26,202 nt of DNA from Intestinibacter sp034113885 (GCF_034113885.1 NZ_JAXEWM010000047.1:1-26202), one strand, 5' to 3'; counted from the stretch's first letter, positions 15,610 to 23,455 are shown. Made by a program: numbers and translations. Notes: generated from the sequence alone by a model not told the origin.

Positions 15610-15694
15610 CTTATGATATCCCCCTTAAGTTAAGTTTTATCACAACAGAGCTTTTATAAAATTATGTCAAACTCTGTGCTTGCTATTAATTAAA

Positions 15695-17083
15695 TTATTT
15701 TTTTGGTATAGCATGTACACATTCACCATGTATATCATGTATAGCTTCCATTAAACCTTCAGATAAACTTGGATGAGCATGTATTACTTTACCAACATCT
15801 TTAGCTTTTAATCCTAAGCCTACAGCTAAAGATAATTCTGTTAATAAGTCAGTTACGTGTGGTCCAACTAAAGAAGCACCTATTATAGTATCATCTTCGT
15901 CAGTCATAACTTTTATGTAACCTTGTAATTTACCTATTGCTTTTGCTTTACCTAAGCCTCTGAATTCGAATCTACCAACTTTGTATGGAGTTCCATTAGC
16001 TTTTAATTCGTCTTCAGTTACACCAACACCTGATACTTCTGGTTCAGTGTAAACACAGCTTGGTATAGCTTTATAATTAACTGTTTCACTGTTACCTTTA
16101 ACAGCATTTTCAGCAGCTACCATACCTTCAGCAGATGCAACGTGAGCAAGCATAGCTCCTGGTATTATATCACCTATTGCATATATTCCTGGTATACTAG
16201 TTTCTAAGTATTCATTAACTTTTACGAATCCTCTTGGTGCCATTTCTATACCTATTTCTTCAACACCAGAGTTAGCTAAGTTAGGTCTTCTACCTACGCA
16301 AAGTAATACCATTTCTGCTTCTATTGATTTACCATTATTTAAATCTAATTTAACTGATTCATCAGTTACAGTGTATTTATCAGCAGCAACGCTAGTCATA
16401 ACTTTTATTTTGTCTTTTTTGAATTGTCTAGCTAAGTTTTTAGCTGCTTCAGAGTCCATTCTACCTAATATTTGAGGTATCATTTCTATTATAGTTACTT
16501 TAGTTCCTATAGTTGCAAAGAATTGTCCTATTTCACTACCTATAACTCCACCACCAACAACTATTAATGATTCAGGTTGTTTAGTTAAATTTAATATTTC
16601 ATCAGAAGTTATAACATTTTTACCATTGTAAGGCATTCCTGGGAATACTGTTGGGATAGATCCATTAGCTAATATTATTTTATCAGCTACAACTGTTTCA
16701 GTAGTTCCGTCAGCTTTAGTAACTTCTATAGTATTTTTATCTACTAATTTACCAAAACCGTCTATTTTTTTTACTCCTCTTTTGTCAAATAGGAATTGTA
16801 TTCCTGCTACTAATTCATCAGTTATTTTATGTCTTCTAGCCATTATAGCTTCAAAATTAGGTTTAACTTCACCTTCAACTTCTATACCGAATTCTTTAGC
16901 TTCTTTTACTGCTCTCATAGCGTCAGCAGATGCTAATAAAGCTTTTGTTGGTATACAACCTACGTTTAAGCAAGTACCACCTAATCTATTTTTTTCTATT
17001 ACAGTTACTTCAGCACCAAGCATAGCTGCCTTTAAAGCTGCTACATATCCTCCTGGGCCGCCTCCTATTACTGCTACTTTCAT
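15695..17083 (-). CDS. lpdA: Dihydrolipoyl dehydrogenase
   Basis: The 462-residue flavoprotein disulfide reductase has an N-terminal FAD site VIGGGPGGY, the redox disulfide C38/C43 in GGTCLNVGCIPTK, an NAD site VVGGGVIGSEIGQFF and the second FAD motif AIGDI. Its C-terminal HAHPSLSEGLMEAIHD carries the catalytic His-Glu pair. There is no fused lipoyl domain. The enzyme reoxidises dihydrolipoamide with NAD+. In this operon the only lipoyl partner is GcvH. It follows metF with a 153-base gap containing a TATAAT and an imperfect inverted repeat, so an internal promoter is possible. An electron-transfer role with the neighbouring MetVF is an untested alternative. Confidence 0.95.
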   Translation of the reverse strand: MKVAVIGGGPGGYVAALKAAMLGAEVTVIEKNRLGGTCLNVGCIPTKALLASADAMRAVKEAKEFGIEVEGEVKPNFEAIMARRHKITDELVAGIQFLFDKRGVKKIDGFGKLVDKNTIEVTKADGTTETVVADKIILANGSIPTVFPGMPYNGKNVITSDEILNLTKQPESLIVVGGGVIGSEIGQFFATIGTKVTIIEMIPQILGRMDSEAAKNLARQFKKDKIKVMTSVAADKYTVTDESVKLDLNNGKSIEAEMVLLCVGRRPNLANSGVEEIGIEMAPRGFVKVNEYLETSIPGIYAIGDIIPGAMLAHVASAEGMVAAENAVKGNSETVNYKAIPSCVYTEPEVSGVGVTEDELKANGTPYKVGRFEFRGLGKAKAIGKLQGYIKVMTDEDDTIIGASLVGPHVTDLLTELSLAVGLGLKAKDVGKVIHAHPSLSEGLMEAIHDIHGECVHAIPKK

Positions 17084-17144
17084 TTGTTATTTCCCCCATT
17101 TACCTTTTATGATTTGTTTATAGAATAAACTTTTTTATATTAAT

Positions 17145-17188
17145 CTATATTAGATATAATATTTATATATATATTATACCCAATATAG
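17145..17188 (-). other. AT-rich inverted repeat in the metF-lpd gap
   Basis: Arms 17145-17162 and 17171-17188 pair as 7 bp, a 3x3 internal loop, then 8 bp. On the minus strand the first arm includes GGGTATAATA, which could serve as a -10 region. There is no T run afterwards and no convincing -35, so it could be an internal promoter, an mRNA stem-loop or neither. Confidence 0.3.
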
Positions 17189-17236
17189 AGTTAATTATCT
17201 TGTTTTTATATTAAATTTTTTAATTTATTTTAGATT

Positions 17237-18118
17237 TTATAAACCTGCAGCGTCTAATATTAGTGGTACATTTTCTTCTGCACCTATAGCCATTATATGA
17301 ACACCATCACATAAGTCTTCTTCTTTTAATTGTCTTATGAATTCACCAGCCATTTTTATACCTTCAGCTACATAATTTTCTTTACCAGCTGCTTTTAATC
17401 TTTCGATTTGATCATCTGGAACGAAAATTCCTGGAACATTAGCAGTCATGAATCTTGCCATTCCTGGTGATTTAAGTGGAACTATACCAGCCATTACTTT
17501 ACAGTCCATATCTTTAGTTAATTCTCTGAATTTTCTCATATGTTCTATATCGTAAACAGCTTGAGTTTGGAAGAATCTAGCACCTGCTGCTATTTTCTTT
17601 TCCATTTTTAATAATTGTACTTCTATTGGTTCGTATTCTGGAGTAACACAAGCTCCTAGGAAGAAGTCTGTTTTACCTTTTAATTCTAATCCAGCACTAT
17701 CAGTACCATTATTCATCATAGTTGCAGTAGCTAATATACTAACTGAATCTAAGTCGAATACTGGTTTAGCATTTTTATGGTCACCTACACATACATGGTC
17801 ACCTGTTAAAGCTAATAAGTTATCTATTCCAAAGAATCCTGCAGAAAGCATTTCACTTTCTATAGCTATTCTGTTTCTATCTCTACCTGTCATTTGTATA
17901 ACTGGTTCTAATCCTAAATCTTTTAACATTTTACATGTAGCAAGAGATGAAGTTCTCATTACTGCAGATTGGTTATCAGTAACATTTGCTGCATGTACTC
18001 TACCAATAACTTTTTTAGCACATTCTGCTAAATGTGATAAATCAGTCCCTTTTGGAGGTGCCATTTCAGCAGTTATTGCAAATTCACCTTTTTCGAATGC
18101 TTCTCTTAACTTACTCAT
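17237..18118 (-). CDS. metF: 5,10-methylenetetrahydrofolate reductase, MetF subunit
   Basis: The 293-residue FAD-binding TIM barrel reduces methylene-THF to methyl-THF. Family landmarks are ITAEMAPPKGTD near the start, VTDNQSAVMRTSS, LALTGDHVCVGDH (flavin-binding region) and ARFFQTQAVYD. The length is that of the short bacterial form without a regulatory domain. The metV gene immediately upstream (30-base gap) encodes its iron-sulfur partner, so this is the MetVF type seen in Acetobacterium and Clostridium. No rnfC2-type NADH-binding subunit is present. The start at 18118 lies nine bases after AAGGGGGA. Confidence 0.95.
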   Translation of the reverse strand: MSKLREAFEKGEFAITAEMAPPKGTDLSHLAECAKKVIGRVHAANVTDNQSAVMRTSSLATCKMLKDLGLEPVIQMTGRDRNRIAIESEMLSAGFFGIDNLLALTGDHVCVGDHKNAKPVFDLDSVSILATATMMNNGTDSAGLELKGKTDFFLGACVTPEYEPIEVQLLKMEKKIAAGARFFQTQAVYDIEHMRKFRELTKDMDCKVMAGIVPLKSPGMARFMTANVPGIFVPDDQIERLKAAGKENYVAEGIKMAGEFIRQLKEEDLCDGVHIMAIGAEENVPLILDAAGL

Positions 18119-18148
18119 CTAAAAAATCCCCCTTTTAATAACCTTTTA

Positions 18149-18823
18149 TTATGCTTGAGCTTCAGCTTTTTTTCCAACTTCGTGTCTTCTTGGATTAAGT
18201 TGTTTAGAATAATCTTTTGGTGCTCTAACTTCTTTCATGTTATCTAATTGACCTAAAGCTTTAAGTCTTTCATAGATTAATACCCATGCACAGTCGTTGT
18301 CAGGGCTAACTTCACATTTACCATTTTTAGCTCCACCACAAGCACCGTTTACTAAACCTTTAGCACACATAGTTACTGGGCATATACCACCAGTCCATCC
18401 AAGTTCACATTCTCCACAAGCTTTACAAGCTTCTTCGAATTTACCAACTCTTTCAACTTCACCGATGAATAGAGTATCGTTTGCTGGATAAACAGGTATA
18501 TTTTGTTTTTTAACGTTTTTCATTATTGTTTGAGTACCGTCGCCACATGCCATAGATACTACAGCATCAGCTTCTTTAAGAGCATCTTTAACTGCTTTTA
18601 ATTCTTTTTTACCTAAAAGTAAATTACATGCTGTTGGTATTATTACAGATCCTGTAACTTCTATTCCATTAGCAGCTAGAGTTTCTTTCATTTCTGCTAT
18701 TTCAGGTTCTCCACCAGTTTTACATGCAGAAGCACAGTCACCACAACCTACTAAAACTACTTTTTTAGCGCCTTTTAAGTAACCTAATAATTCTTCTATT
18801 GGTTTTTTTTCAGAAACTACCAT
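18149..18823 (-). CDS. metV: MetV, iron-sulfur partner of methylene-THF reductase
   Basis: The 224-residue cysteine-rich protein belongs to the family with the MTHFR C-terminal domain. Cysteines are grouped as GCGDCASAC (C27, C30, C34), TACNLLLG, MACGDGTQ and a C-terminal dense cluster CKACGECELGW ... CPVTMCAKG ... CGG ... C ... CAW. These ligate two [4Fe-4S] clusters and zinc in characterised MetV. It is thought to pass electrons to MetF. It sits 46 bases after folD and 30 before metF, all with GGGGG-type ribosome binding sites. Confidence 0.92.
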   Translation of the reverse strand: MVVSEKKPIEELLGYLKGAKKVVLVGCGDCASACKTGGEPEIAEMKETLAANGIEVTGSVIIPTACNLLLGKKELKAVKDALKEADAVVSMACGDGTQTIMKNVKKQNIPVYPANDTLFIGEVERVGKFEEACKACGECELGWTGGICPVTMCAKGLVNGACGGAKNGKCEVSPDNDCAWVLIYERLKALGQLDNMKEVRAPKDYSKQLNPRRHEVGKKAEAQA

Positions 18824-18869
18824 ACGATTTTACCCCCAATTTGTATTTTAGTATATACAATTAATTATA

Positions 18870-19727
18870 TTATTTATTATTTTGTTGTTTACAAGCTTTT
18901 ATAACGTGTTTAGCTAGTATAGAAGAAGTAACAGAACCAACACCTGCTGGAACTGGAGTTACCATAGATACTTTATCTAATACTGCATCTGTATCAACGT
19001 CACCACAGATTCCGCCACCTTCTGGTTTAGCGTTTATACCAACATCTATAACTACTGCACCTTCTTTAACGTAATCAGCGTTAACCATTCTAGCTCTACC
19101 AACACCTGCAACTAAAACGTCAGCTTCAGCACAAACTTTTGGTAAATCCTTAGTTTTTGAATGGCATATAGTAACTGTAGCATTTTCCCCTAATAATAAC
19201 ATTGCAGCTGGTTTACCAACAACCATAGATCTACCTAAAACTACTACGTTAGCTCCTTTTAGAGGTACATTGTAGTGTTTTAATATTTCTACAACTGCAG
19301 TTGGTGTACATGGAGGGAATCCAGTTTTGTCACCTTCCATAAGTTTAGCTGTATTTAAAGGACTGAAGCAGTCTATATCTTTTTCTGCTGCTATAACATG
19401 TTTAATAACTTCTTCATCTATTCCTTCTGGTAAAGGTCTAAATGTTAATATACCATTTACAGAAGCATCATTATTTAATTTTTCTAATGCTGCTATATAT
19501 TCATCTTGAGTTGTTCCTTCTGGTAGTTCAGTAACTTGAGTAGCGATACCTATAGTTTCACATCTTTTTAAAGCACCTTTTTCATAAGAAAGGTCATTAG
19601 GTTTTGCTCCAACTCTTAATATAGCTAATTTTGGTTGTATACCTTCTTTAACTAGAGCTTCACATTCTACTTTTAATTGTTCACTTAGTGCATCTCCAAC
19701 TGGTTTACCTTTAATTATTTCTCCCAT
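18870..19727 (-). CDS. folD: FolD-family methylene-THF dehydrogenase, probably without cyclohydrolase activity
   Basis: The 285-residue protein has FolD landmarks: SYEKGALKRCETIGI, NGILTFRPLP, EKDIDCFSPLN, FPPCTPTAVVEIL, VVVLGRSMVVGKPAA (dinucleotide loop) and VTPVPAGVGSVTSS. Compared without gaps to E. coli FolD (YVASKRKACEEVGF) and human MTHFD1 (YINVKLKAAEEIGI), the catalytic lysine is A52. The glutamine of VQLPL is F96. The Tyr (Y48) and the Asp of EKD-V/I-D (D119) are kept. Loss of that Lys in the human enzyme abolishes cyclohydrolase but not dehydrogenase activity, and a separate cyclohydrolase gene (fchA) is adjacent, so a monofunctional dehydrogenase is likely. A 278-base upstream gap suggests an internal promoter. 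Confidence 0.93.
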   Translation of the reverse strand: MGEIIKGKPVGDALSEQLKVECEALVKEGIQPKLAILRVGAKPNDLSYEKGALKRCETIGIATQVTELPEGTTQDEYIAALEKLNNDASVNGILTFRPLPEGIDEEVIKHVIAAEKDIDCFSPLNTAKLMEGDKTGFPPCTPTAVVEILKHYNVPLKGANVVVLGRSMVVGKPAAMLLLGENATVTICHSKTKDLPKVCAEADVLVAGVGRARMVNADYVKEGAVVIDVGINAKPEGGGICGDVDTDAVLDKVSMVTPVPAGVGSVTSSILAKHVIKACKQQNNK

Positions 19728-20005
19728 TTTAAAACGCCCCCTAATTCAAAAAATTTTATTTTACTAGTTATATATTTCCATATACTATAATTATACACAT
19801 TTTTTAGAGAATATTGTATATAATTATAAGTATTTGTTAAAAAATTATTAAAAATAATACATCATTTTGCAATTATAAATAATTTTTTATTTTTATTTAA
19901 TTTTTTTGTTTTAAAATTTTAATTTTTCTATTTTAAATTTATATCGTATATTTTATTTTCAAATTATATTTAATTTTTAATTATTTGATATTATATAAAT
20001 AATTG
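19728..20005 (-). promoter_or_regulatory. Long AT-rich gap upstream of folD, probable internal promoter region
   Basis: This 278-base region holds no gene. On the minus strand a TATAAT occurs at 19795-19790, about 63 bases upstream of folD, but without a good -35. A sequence resembling a Rex operator (TTGTTAA, four bases, TTATTAA at 19834-19851) lies just upstream; it matches TTGTTAANNNNTTAACAA in all but two positions. The fchA gene has no obvious terminator here, so folD may be transcribed both by read-through and from here. Confidence 0.35.
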
Positions 20006-20638
20006 CTATCTCATTGCAGCTATTACTTTGTCATATACTGCATCACAAATTGCTACACCATCTTTAACTAAAGCATCACATTTTTCATCTAAAGCTTTAG
20101 CATATTCTTTATCTTTCATTAATTCAACATTTATTATTACATTAAGTTGAGCAGATAATATAGCAGCTCTTAAAGATTGAACTCCACAGCCTACATCACT
20201 TATAGCAAGTTTTGATCCTTTATCTACTAATTCTTCATGTAATTTTATACTTTCATGGCAAAGTTCAACTATTTTAAAAGGAACTTCACATGCTAATTTT
20301 AAGCATCTTTCTAATTCTACATCTTTAGCAGCTTTTTCTTCATCTGTACCAGCTGGTAAACCGTATGCTTGAGAAAGCGGGAAAAATCCCTCAGCATCTT
20401 TATCAATCATTTCTAATAATTGATCTTGTAAGCCTTTTGCTTTTTTCAATATAGCTTGTATATCATCTTCGTATTGTGCATATTTTTTCTTTCCTGATGT
20501 TAAATAGCAAACCATGCTACCTAAAGCCATACCAACAGCACCAACTAATGCAGCAGCTCCTCCACCACCTGGAACTGGTGCTTTAGAACCTAATACGTCT
20601 ACAAAACCTATACAACTTTTTTCAGCTATTTTTTCCAT
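20006..20638 (-). CDS. fchA: Methenyltetrahydrofolate cyclohydrolase (FTCD_C/FchA family)
   Basis: The 210-residue all-helical protein belongs to the cyclodeaminase/cyclohydrolase family. The signature KAPVPGGGGAAALVGAVGMAL is at residues 15-35. DKDAEGFFPLSQAYGLP and SDVGCGVQSLRAAILSA further match. It converts formyl-THF to methenyl-THF. Its presence complements the folD product, which seems to lack this activity. The start at 20638 follows AAGGAGA. It is 147 bases after fhs, a gap that holds a perfect 13-bp stem-loop. Confidence 0.93.
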   Translation of the reverse strand: MEKIAEKSCIGFVDVLGSKAPVPGGGGAAALVGAVGMALGSMVCYLTSGKKKYAQYEDDIQAILKKAKGLQDQLLEMIDKDAEGFFPLSQAYGLPAGTDEEKAAKDVELERCLKLACEVPFKIVELCHESIKLHEELVDKGSKLAISDVGCGVQSLRAAILSAQLNVIINVELMKDKEYAKALDEKCDALVKDGVAICDAVYDKVIAAMR

Positions 20639-20671
20639 AGGTATATCTCCTTTTTATCTCATTTTTTCATT

Positions 20672-20701
20672 GAAGATAGTGTGCATAAGCACACTATCTT
20701 C
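20672..20701 (-). other. Perfect stem-loop between fhs and fchA
   Basis: A perfect 13-bp stem (20672-20684 with 20689-20701, 4-base loop) lies 85 bases after the fhs stop and 34 before the fchA start. On the minus strand it is followed by AATGAAAAAATGAG, so there is no U-tract and it is not a standard terminator in the coding direction. Confidence 0.65.
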
Positions 20702-20785
20702 TTTAAAATTATTTATTTTGCCATTTTATATGTATCAAGTTATTACTCTTTACACATTATATATAATTAAATTTATCGTTTATCC

Positions 20786-22462
20786 CTAGAATAATCCTGA
20801 TATTACTCCGTTTTCATCAACGTCGATCTTTTCAGCTGCTGGAACTTTTGGAAGTCCTGGCATCTTCATTATTTCACCAGTTAATGCAACTACGAATCCT
20901 GCTCCTGCAGATATAGTTACTTGTCTAACTGTTATTCTAAATCCTGTTGGTCTACCTAATTTAGTTTGATCATCTGTTAATGAGTATTGAGTCTTAGCCA
21001 TACAAACTGGAACTCCACCGAATCCTAGATTTTCTAAGTTAGCTAATTCTTTTTCTGCTTCTGGAGTATAATCTACACCATCAGCTCCATATATCTTAGT
21101 TGCTATTGCATTTATTTTTTCTTTTAATGTATAGTCATCTGGGTAGCAGAATTGGAAGTCATTTGGTTCATCACATAATCTTATAACTTCTTTAGCTAAT
21201 TCTATACCACCTTCGCCACCTTTAGCCCATACTTGAGATAAAGCAACGTTTACGCCTAATTCTTTACATTTTGCTCTAACTAATTCTACTTCAGCTTCTG
21301 TATCTGTTGGGAATTCGTTTATAGCAACTACTGCTGGTAATTTGTATACTTGAGTTATGTTTTCTACGTGTTTTAATAGGTTTGGTATACCTTTTTCTAA
21401 TGCTTCTAAGTTTTCGTTATTTAAGTCAGCTTTTGGTACTCCACCATTGTATTTTAATGCTCTTACTGTTGCAACTATTATAACTGCATCTGGTTTTAAG
21501 TTAGCCATTCTACATTTAATGTCTAAGAATTTTTCAGCACCTAAGTCTGCACCGAATCCACCTTCAGTTACTACATAGTCTGCAAAGTGCATAGCCATTC
21601 TTGTAGCTATAACTGAGTTACAACCATGTGCTATATTAGCGAATGGTCCACCATGTACGAATGCTGGTGTTCCTTCTAGTGTTTGTACTAGGTTTGGTTT
21701 TAAAGCGTCTTTTAATAATGCAGCCATTGCACCATTAGCGTTTAATTGTTTAGCTGTTACTGGTTCTCCTTCGTAGCTGTATCCAACTATGATTCTTCCT
21801 AATCTAACTTTTAAGTCAGCTATATCATCTGCTAAACAGAATGCTGCCATTATTTCAGAAGCAACTGTTATATCGAATCCATCTTGTCTTACAGCACCGT
21901 CACCTTTTTTACCAAGACCATCAACGATATTTCTTAATTGTCTATCGTTCATGTCTACGCATCTTCTCCAAGTTATTCTCTTTGGATCTATTCTTAAAGA
22001 GTTTCCTTGATGAATGTGGTTGTCTACCATTGCAGCTAATAGGTTGTTTGCAGCTCCTATAGCATGGAAGTCACCTGTAAAGTGTAAGTTGATATCTTCC
22101 ATTGGAACAACTTGTGCATATCCTCCACCTGCTGCTCCACCTTTAACACCAAATACTGGTCCTAGAGAAGGTTCTCTTAATGCAACTAATACGTTTTTAC
22201 CTAATTTTTGTAAACCGTCTGCTACACCTATAGTAGTAGTAGTTTTTCCTTCTCCTGCTGGAGTTGGGTTGATAGCTGTAGTTAATATTAATTTAGCTTT
22301 TTTTCCACCATTATCTTTTTTAAGTAGATTGTAGTCAACTTTAGCTTTATATTTACCATATAATTCTAAGTCATCTTCAGTTAATCCTAATTTTTTAGCT
22401 ATTTCTCTAATATCTTGAGGTTTAGCTTCTTGAGCTATTTCAATATCTGATTTGAATCCCAT
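20786..22462 (-). CDS. fhs: Formate-tetrahydrofolate ligase
   Basis: The 558-residue enzyme activates formate as formyl-THF at the cost of ATP, entering the methyl branch. The family P-loop PTPAGEGKTTTTIGV is at residues 66-80. Other conserved blocks are REPSLGPVFGVKGGAAGGGYAQV (residues about 97-120), NLHFTGDFHAI, VRQDGFDITVASEIMA and SAGAGFVVALTGEIMKMPGLP. The frame can start at an ATG at 22471, but that codon abuts GGGAGG; the ATG at 22462 is nine bases away and is preferred. It follows cooC with a 94-base gap containing an 8-bp hairpin. Confidence 0.97.
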   Translation of the reverse strand: MGFKSDIEIAQEAKPQDIREIAKKLGLTEDDLELYGKYKAKVDYNLLKKDNGGKKAKLILTTAINPTPAGEGKTTTTIGVADGLQKLGKNVLVALREPSLGPVFGVKGGAAGGGYAQVVPMEDINLHFTGDFHAIGAANNLLAAMVDNHIHQGNSLRIDPKRITWRRCVDMNDRQLRNIVDGLGKKGDGAVRQDGFDITVASEIMAAFCLADDIADLKVRLGRIIVGYSYEGEPVTAKQLNANGAMAALLKDALKPNLVQTLEGTPAFVHGGPFANIAHGCNSVIATRMAMHFADYVVTEGGFGADLGAEKFLDIKCRMANLKPDAVIIVATVRALKYNGGVPKADLNNENLEALEKGIPNLLKHVENITQVYKLPAVVAINEFPTDTEAEVELVRAKCKELGVNVALSQVWAKGGEGGIELAKEVIRLCDEPNDFQFCYPDDYTLKEKINAIATKIYGADGVDYTPEAEKELANLENLGFGGVPVCMAKTQYSLTDDQTKLGRPTGFRITVRQVTISAGAGFVVALTGEIMKMPGLPKVPAAEKIDVDENGVISGLF

Positions 22463-22497
22463 AACAAACATCCTCCCACAATTTTTATATATTTTAA

Positions 22498-22518
22498 TAA
22501 CATTAATAAATAATGTTA
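22498..22518 (-). other. Small stem-loop between cooC and fhs
   Basis: A perfect 8-bp AT-rich stem (22498-22505 with 22511-22518, 5-base loop) is followed on the minus strand by TTAAAATATATAAAAATT. It lies in the gap upstream of the fhs Shine-Dalgarno. It is weak and may be coincidental in this base composition. Confidence 0.3.
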
Positions 22519-22556
22519 ATTAAATACTGTATTCTAAAATTAAATAAAAATAAAAA

Positions 22557-23351
22557 CTATTTATTCTTTTTATTTTCCGCTTCTATTTCTAGTAATCTAT
22601 TTTTTATAGCTCTAATTTCGTTTTTGGCATCGTCGCTAACATCATATGGAGATTTATTAGATCTATCTGAATCTATTACAGTTTGGTTGTAATGTATAAA
22701 TCCTAGAGCTTCTCCATCTTCTAGATTACTTTTTATAAATTCGATATCTTCGTCGTTTCTCATTTTATTTCCAACGACGAAAACCCTTTTCACGCCAATA
22801 TCTTTGCCTAGTTTCTTTACTTTTCTATAAGTTTGAAGGCTTCTTTCACCTGGTTCAACAACCACTATGAAAGCATCTACACCTTGTGCAGTACCTCTAC
22901 CTAAATGCTCAATACCAGCTTCCATGTCCATAACAACAACATCTTTATTTTGTAATATTAAATGAGAACATAATCTTTTCAATAGTACGTGTTCTGGACA
23001 CACGCAACCTGAACCACCTGTGTCAACAGTTCCTAAAGTTAATAATCCTACACCATTATATGTTTTACAATATTTTTCTGGTATATCATCAACCTTTGGA
23101 TTAAGTTTAAACATTTTATTAAATGTACCTTCACTTGTTGCTGTTCTATCAGAAACTAACTTTTTCATTTCAGAAATTGGTACTATTGAATCATATATTT
23201 CTTTTGGAAAACCTAGCGCTAAGGCTAAGTTTGCATCTGGATCGGCATCTACAGCAACAACTCTATAACCTTCATCAGCAAACATTCTTGATAACATTGA
23301 GGCAAAAGTTGTTTTGCCTACTCCACCTTTTCCTGTTATTGCTACTTTCAT
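22557..23351 (-). CDS. cooC: CooC, nickel-insertion ATPase for CO dehydrogenase
   Basis: The 264-residue MinD-family ATPase has the deviant Walker A GKGGVGKT at residues 7-14, AVDADPDANLA switch I, the metal-binding C116-x-C118 pair (GGSGCVCPEHVLLKRL) and VVMDMEAGIEHLGRG switch II. It is needed for inserting nickel into the C-cluster of CooS, whose gene lies directly upstream. The ATG at 23351 follows AAGGTGG by ten bases. The second CooC-like gene in this operon is only distantly similar. Confidence 0.94.
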   Translation of the reverse strand: MKVAITGKGGVGKTTFASMLSRMFADEGYRVVAVDADPDANLALALGFPKEIYDSIVPISEMKKLVSDRTATSEGTFNKMFKLNPKVDDIPEKYCKTYNGVGLLTLGTVDTGGSGCVCPEHVLLKRLCSHLILQNKDVVVMDMEAGIEHLGRGTAQGVDAFIVVVEPGERSLQTYRKVKKLGKDIGVKRVFVVGNKMRNDEDIEFIKSNLEDGEALGFIHYNQTVIDSDRSNKSPYDVSDDAKNEIRAIKNRLLEIEAENKKNK

Positions 23352-23423
23352 TTCTTTATTACCACCTTTTCTGTCATATAGTTTTGAAACTATGTATTTA
23401 TGTCTGTCTAACGTGTATTTAAT

Positions 23424-23455
23424 AGGTAGCCTATTATTTTCATAATAGACTACCT
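23424..23455 (-). other. Stem-loop between cooS and cooC
   Basis: A 14-bp stem (23424-23437 with 23442-23455) has a 4-base loop that reads GAAA on the minus strand, a GNRA-type tetraloop. One position is C/A on the plus strand but U-G in minus-strand RNA, so the fold is only fully paired in the cooS-cooC transcript. It lies 53 bases past the cooS stop and has no following T run. A weaker hairpin (23378-23393) lies just downstream. Confidence 0.6.

Noticed and set aside
15640..15690. Perfect TTGACA (minus strand, 15670-15665) between the second cooC-like gene and lpd, as an internal promoter
   Set aside because: There is no TATAAT-like hexamer 16-18 bases downstream. The surrounding ACAGAG/CTCTGT pair is only six bases with a 20-base loop.
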